From positions 1 through 7,624 of the forward strand of contig NJEJ01000044.1 of NCBI GenBank assembly GCA_002255025.1: a stretch of DNA of 7,624 bases, in the 5' to 3' direction. The stretch is from Candidatus Bathyarchaeota archaeon ex4484_135. Lineage in GTDB: Archaea; Thermoproteota; Bathyarchaeia; EX4484-135. How positions within the stretch are numbered: the stretch's first letter is position 1; each line of letters opens with the position of its first letter. The notes beneath the pieces were generated by a model. It made no database searches and had not been told where the DNA came from. It worked only from the letters and a program-made list of their open reading frames with translations. The translations under genes were made by a program, and so were the position numbers. Of the stretch, positions 5,495-7,624 are shown one piece after another.

Positions 5495-5929
5495 TTGTCC
5501 CTCTTGGATGCTTGTGCTATAATAATTTTGGTAAGAAAGCTCGGTAAGGACGCCTTAAGCATTCTCAAAGGCAAGAATACCATAGTACTGGCATTTTTCG
5601 AGGTAGGGAACTTCATCTGGAAAGAGCGATCGTTGAAGAAACACATAAGTCTTGAGGAATCTCTTAAGTTAGTGAAGGCGTTCGCTGCAGTATTGGGAGC
5701 AATGAACGTGATTCCCCCAGATATCGAAGATGACATGGAGGGGATATATGATATAGCTACGAGGACAGGCCTCACGTTCTACGATGCAGCTTATGTCTAT
5801 GTGGCTAAGAAGGACGGCTTTACGTTGGTGACAGAAGACGCTGAACTCGCTGAAAAAGCCGCTCAGCTTGGAGTGAGAGTGCAATCCGTAGATGAGTTCT
5901 TAAAAGCACTAAATGCTGCTAAACCTTAA
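5495..5929 (+). CDS. vapC: VapC-type toxin, PIN-domain ribonuclease
   Basis: PIN-domain Mg2+-dependent ribonuclease, the likely toxin of the pair; family members cut tRNA, rRNA or mRNA, the target here unknown. The 144-residue protein keeps all four acidic metal-binding residues: D5 in LLDACAI, E36 in FFEVGN, D97 in TFYDAAY and D115 in VTEDAEL, so it is probably active. TTG at 5495 is the start: GGTGA (5484-5488), which includes the vapB stop, lies 6 nt upstream, and D5 falls where the first catalytic Asp normally does. Codon choice (TTT, AAA, GTA, ATA) is more A/T-rich than in flanking genes, in line with horizontal movement common for these cassettes. It ends 12 nt before the palindromic TATA element of the next gene. 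Confidence 0.93.
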   Translation: MSLLDACAIIILVRKLGKDALSILKGKNTIVLAFFEVGNFIWKERSLKKHISLEESLKLVKAFAAVLGAMNVIPPDIEDDMEGIYDIATRTGLTFYDAAYVYVAKKDGFTLVTEDAELAEKAAQLGVRVQSVDEFLKALNAAKP

Positions 5930-5940
5930 ATCACCCTCCT

Positions 5941-5954
5941 GACCTATATAGGTC
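5941..5954 (+). promoter_or_regulatory. Perfect 14-bp palindrome containing a TATA box
   Basis: GACCTATATAGGTC reads the same on both strands, and its CTATATAG centre lies 26 nt before the ATG at 5974. It can act as the TATA element of the LOG-like gene, and its symmetry makes it a candidate operator for a dimeric repressor that would block TBP. Confidence 0.55.
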
Positions 5955-5973
5955 CCAAATTAAGGTGCCCGAG

Positions 5974-6522
5974 ATGCCCAGGCCTCAAGTAGGCGTATTG
6001 ACGACTTACGAGGAAAGAGTGCCCGAACACATCAGGCGTATGGCTTATGAACTCGGTTTCGAGCTGGCCCGCAGGGGCTACGTGGTCATAACGGGCGGCG
6101 ATGGCGGGCTCATGAAGGACGTGGCCAAGGGGGCCCAGGACGCAGGCGGCATAGCGGTCGGCATCCTTTCTTACGAGCTTGCACAGGTCCCGAAGGACCA
6201 CCCTTATCATAACCCATATCTCACGGTCGAGGTAAGGGCCGAGATGAGCTACGAGGGCCGGAGTTCCATAGTGGTGGCCTCGAGCGATGTCGTGGTGGTG
6301 CTGGCCGGCGGCTGCGGGACGCTCGTCGAGGTCGCCATGGCCTACAACATGAGGAAGCCCATAGTGGTCCTAGAGGGCTCGGGCCTCCTAGCCGACAGGC
6401 TACGCCACATGTTCCCCGACGGCTACCTGGACCACAGGCACATAGTGAAGCTGAGGTTCGTGAGGTCCGTCCAGGAGGCCGTGGAGGCCGTCGAAGAAGC
6501 CCTACGATATAAGGGCCATTAA
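5974..6522 (+). CDS. LOG/TIGR00725-type Rossmann-fold protein
   Basis: Belongs to the SLOG superfamily that includes LOG cytokinin-activating nucleosidases, so-called lysine decarboxylases and DprA. The 182-residue product has the nucleotide-binding VITGGDGGLMKDVAKGA (38-54), R96 in YEGRSS, and the hallmark GGCGTLVE (112-119), a form of the GGxGTxxE motif, followed by AMAYNMRKPIVVL. Glu119 and Arg96 correspond to the catalytic pair in active LOG enzymes, so hydrolysis of a nucleoside monophosphate is possible, but TIGR00725 members have no settled function. ATG at 5974 is chosen because AAGGTG (5962-5967) lies 6 nt upstream; GTG at 5965 would add three residues. A palindromic TATA element lies just upstream. 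The gene stands in its own transcription unit, 44 nt before the KaiC-like gene, which also has its own TATA-like element. Confidence 0.9.
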   Translation: MPRPQVGVLTTYEERVPEHIRRMAYELGFELARRGYVVITGGDGGLMKDVAKGAQDAGGIAVGILSYELAQVPKDHPYHNPYLTVEVRAEMSYEGRSSIVVASSDVVVVLAGGCGTLVEVAMAYNMRKPIVVLEGSGLLADRLRHMFPDGYLDHRHIVKLRFVRSVQEAVEAVEEALRYKGH

Positions 6523-6533
6523 GGACGGGCAGA

Positions 6534-6541
6534 AATTAATA
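6534..6541 (+). promoter_or_regulatory. TATA-like element of the KaiC-like gene
   Basis: AATTAATA after the LOG-like stop codon is centred about 28 nt before the GTG at 6567, fitting a leaderless or near-leaderless start. It is A/T-rich in otherwise GC-rich surroundings, but the match to the TATA consensus is moderate. Confidence 0.45.
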
Positions 6542-6566
6542 TGCCCGTCGGTGCGAGCTCCTCAGG

Positions 6567-7322
6567 GTGGTCGGAGTGGAGCGTGTGAAGACGGGCATAC
6601 CGGGCATGGACGAGATACTGGGCGGCGGCGTACCGAAGCGGAACGTGGTCCTCCTGTCCGGTGGCCCTGGCACGGGCAAGACCATATTCGGCCAACAGTT
6701 CCTCTACCACGGGCTCCAGAACGGCGAGCCGGGCGTTTTAGTGGCCCTAGAGGAACACCCGGCCCAGATAAAAATCAACATGAGCCAGTTCGGCTGGGAC
6801 GTCAGGCCCTACGAGGAAGAAGGGAAGTTCGCCATAGTAGATGCCTTCACGGGCGGGATAGGCGAGTACGCCAAGAGAGAACGTTACGTCGTGAGAGACC
6901 CAAGCGACGTGGCCATGCTCGTGGACGTGCTGAGGGAAGCCGTCAGGGACCTCAAGGCCGAGAGGGTGGTAATAGATTCTGTCACGAGTCTCTACCTGAC
7001 TAGGCCCGTGGTGGCCCGCTCGACCGTGATGCAGCTCAAGCGTGTCCTGTCCGGCTTAGGCTGCACGTCTATACTGGTATCACAGGTCAGCGTTACCGAA
7101 CGCGGCTTCGGCGGGCCGGGCGTCGAGCACGCTGCCGACGGCATAATAAGGCTCGACTTAGACGAGTTCAACGGTCAATTGTACAGGAGCCTCATAGTCT
7201 GGAAGATGCGTGGGACCGCACACTCCATGAGGAGGCACCCCTTCGACATAACGGACAAGGGTATAGTGGTCTACCCGGACAAGGTGCTCAGGATCCAGAG
7301 GGGCATAATGGAGATAGCCTGA
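6567..7322 (+). CDS. Single-domain KaiC-like RecA-superfamily ATPase
   Basis: ATPase of the archaeal KaiC/RadA-like group (COG0467), cytoplasmic; members form rings and are linked to signalling or protein phosphorylation, with no settled role for single-domain archaeal forms. The 251-residue protein opens with VKTGIPGMDEILGGGVP (7-23), then the Walker A GGPGTGKT (32-39), the catalytic pair E62-E63 in ALEEH, Walker B VVID (134-137), the sensor ILVSQ (169-173), GVEHAADGIIRL, and the KaiC-family KMRGTAHSMRRHPFDIT near the end. Only one KaiC domain is present and all ATPase motifs are intact. GTG at 6567 fits the TATA-like element; GTG at 6576, with GGTGG at 6566-6570, is a plausible later start that loses three residues. 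It converges with the ABC ATPase gene, 14 nt apart. Confidence 0.93.
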   Translation: MVGVERVKTGIPGMDEILGGGVPKRNVVLLSGGPGTGKTIFGQQFLYHGLQNGEPGVLVALEEHPAQIKINMSQFGWDVRPYEEEGKFAIVDAFTGGIGEYAKRERYVVRDPSDVAMLVDVLREAVRDLKAERVVIDSVTSLYLTRPVVARSTVMQLKRVLSGLGCTSILVSQVSVTERGFGGPGVEHAADGIIRLDLDEFNGQLYRSLIVWKMRGTAHSMRRHPFDITDKGIVVYPDKVLRIQRGIMEIA

Positions 7323-7324
7323 GC

Positions 7325-7342
7325 CGCTGGCATCTCTCAGCG
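7325..7342. repeat. Short hairpin between convergent genes
   Basis: CGCTG (7325-7329) and CAGCG (7338-7342) form a 5-bp stem with an 8-nt loop, spanning the gap between the KaiC-like and ABC ATPase stop codons. It could help separate the two transcripts, but it has no T-run and is short, so it may be chance. Confidence 0.25.
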
Positions 7343-7624
7343 ACAGGCATCACAGATGTGCACGTGACCCTGAACCGCTATGGCCGAGCGGCCGTAGACC
7401 TTGGTTAGGTTCTCGAGCGTCAGGATTTCCTCGGGCCTGCCTATGATGTAGAAAGACCTGTTGAGGAGTATTATGGTCTCCGTGTAGGGTAGGAGGAGCG
7501 TTGGGTCGTGGCTCGTCACTATTATGAGCTTCTCCTCAGCCAAACGGCCTATGTGCTCGGCCAACTCGGCCCTGCCAAGCGGGTCCACGGCCGAGAGGGG
7601 CTCATCCATCATGAGGATCGATGG
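7337..7624 (-). CDS. ABC transporter ATP-binding protein, C-terminal part (partial), metal-type
   Basis: ATPase subunit driving a membrane transporter; about the last 95 residues are present and the gene continues past the right edge. The frame is open to base 7624, beyond the internal ATG at 7612, and reads Walker B SILMMDEP, the D-loop SAVDP and the H-loop TSHDP in correct order and spacing, so ATG 7612 is not the start. The later segment, IILLNRSFYIIGRPEEILT then LENLTKVYG, resembles the ZnuC/TroB-type (COG1121) zinc/manganese uptake ATPases. The last ten residues, GHVHICDACR, hold an HxHxCxxC arrangement that could bind a metal ion. Metal specificity is inference from this end of the protein; the Walker A, Q-loop and signature motif, and any permease or binding-protein genes, lie outside the window. 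Confidence 0.9.
   Translation of the reverse strand, partial: PSILMMDEPLSAVDPLGRAELAEHIGRLAEEKLIIVTSHDPTLLLPYTETIILLNRSFYIIGRPEEILTLENLTKVYGRSAIAVQGHVHICDACR

Noticed and set aside
7610..7612. ATG at 7612 as the start of a short ABC protein
   Set aside because: The frame continues upstream to the window edge and includes the first residues of Walker B, so this is an internal Met of a truncated gene.

Overview
The window looks like chromosomal DNA from a thermophilic archaeon of the Thermoproteota (Crenarchaeota). The reasons are the gene order secE-nusG-rpl11-rpl1-rpl10, archaeal-type ribosomal proteins (GPRGKMP-type L1, P0-type L10), TATA boxes about 25 nt ahead of several first genes, GTG and TTG starts, heavy use of AGG and ATA codons, a tungsten-type aldehyde oxidoreductase and a VapBC pair. 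The order or genus cannot be fixed from the sequence alone.

Layout. 1-1397 (minus): a two-gene operon of a four-cluster iron-sulfur protein and the N-terminal half of an aldehyde:ferredoxin oxidoreductase (AOR) that runs off the left edge. 1398-1549: a divergent promoter region. 1550-1702 (plus): a 50-residue zinc-ribbon protein. 1779-4532 (plus): the secretion/transcription/translation operon secE, nusG (spt5), rpl11, rpl1, rpl10. 4538-5179 (minus): a class I SAM methyltransferase meeting rpl10 tail to tail with a 5-nt gap. 5261-5929 (plus): a VapBC-type toxin-antitoxin pair with more AT-rich codon use. 5974-6522 (plus): a LOG/TIGR00725-type Rossmann protein. 6567-7322 (plus): a single-domain KaiC-like ATPase. 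7337-7624 (minus): the C-terminal third of an ABC transporter ATPase, cut by the right edge, probably of the metal-uptake class and ending in an HxHxCxxC tail.

How the genes work together. The ferredoxin-like subunit and AOR probably form one electron-transferring enzyme that oxidises aldehydes. The central operon makes part of the Sec61/SecYEG channel, the Spt5 elongation factor and the L1 and L11/P0 stalk bases of the large ribosomal subunit. Genes expected to begin transcripts have a TATA box placed for a leaderless or very short-leader mRNA, while most internal operon genes have a Shine-Dalgarno sequence.

Most notable points: L10/P0 ends right after its third stalk-binding helix, without the acidic factor-binding tail, and rpl12 (P1), which normally follows, is absent, replaced by an opposing methyltransferase gene. 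Also notable are a perfect 14-bp palindrome containing a TATA box before the LOG-like gene and a Lys in AOR where the Pyrococcus enzyme has an Arg near the pterin and cluster. No CRISPR array, rRNA, tRNA or insertion sequence was seen. I did not find a clearly new multi-gene system.
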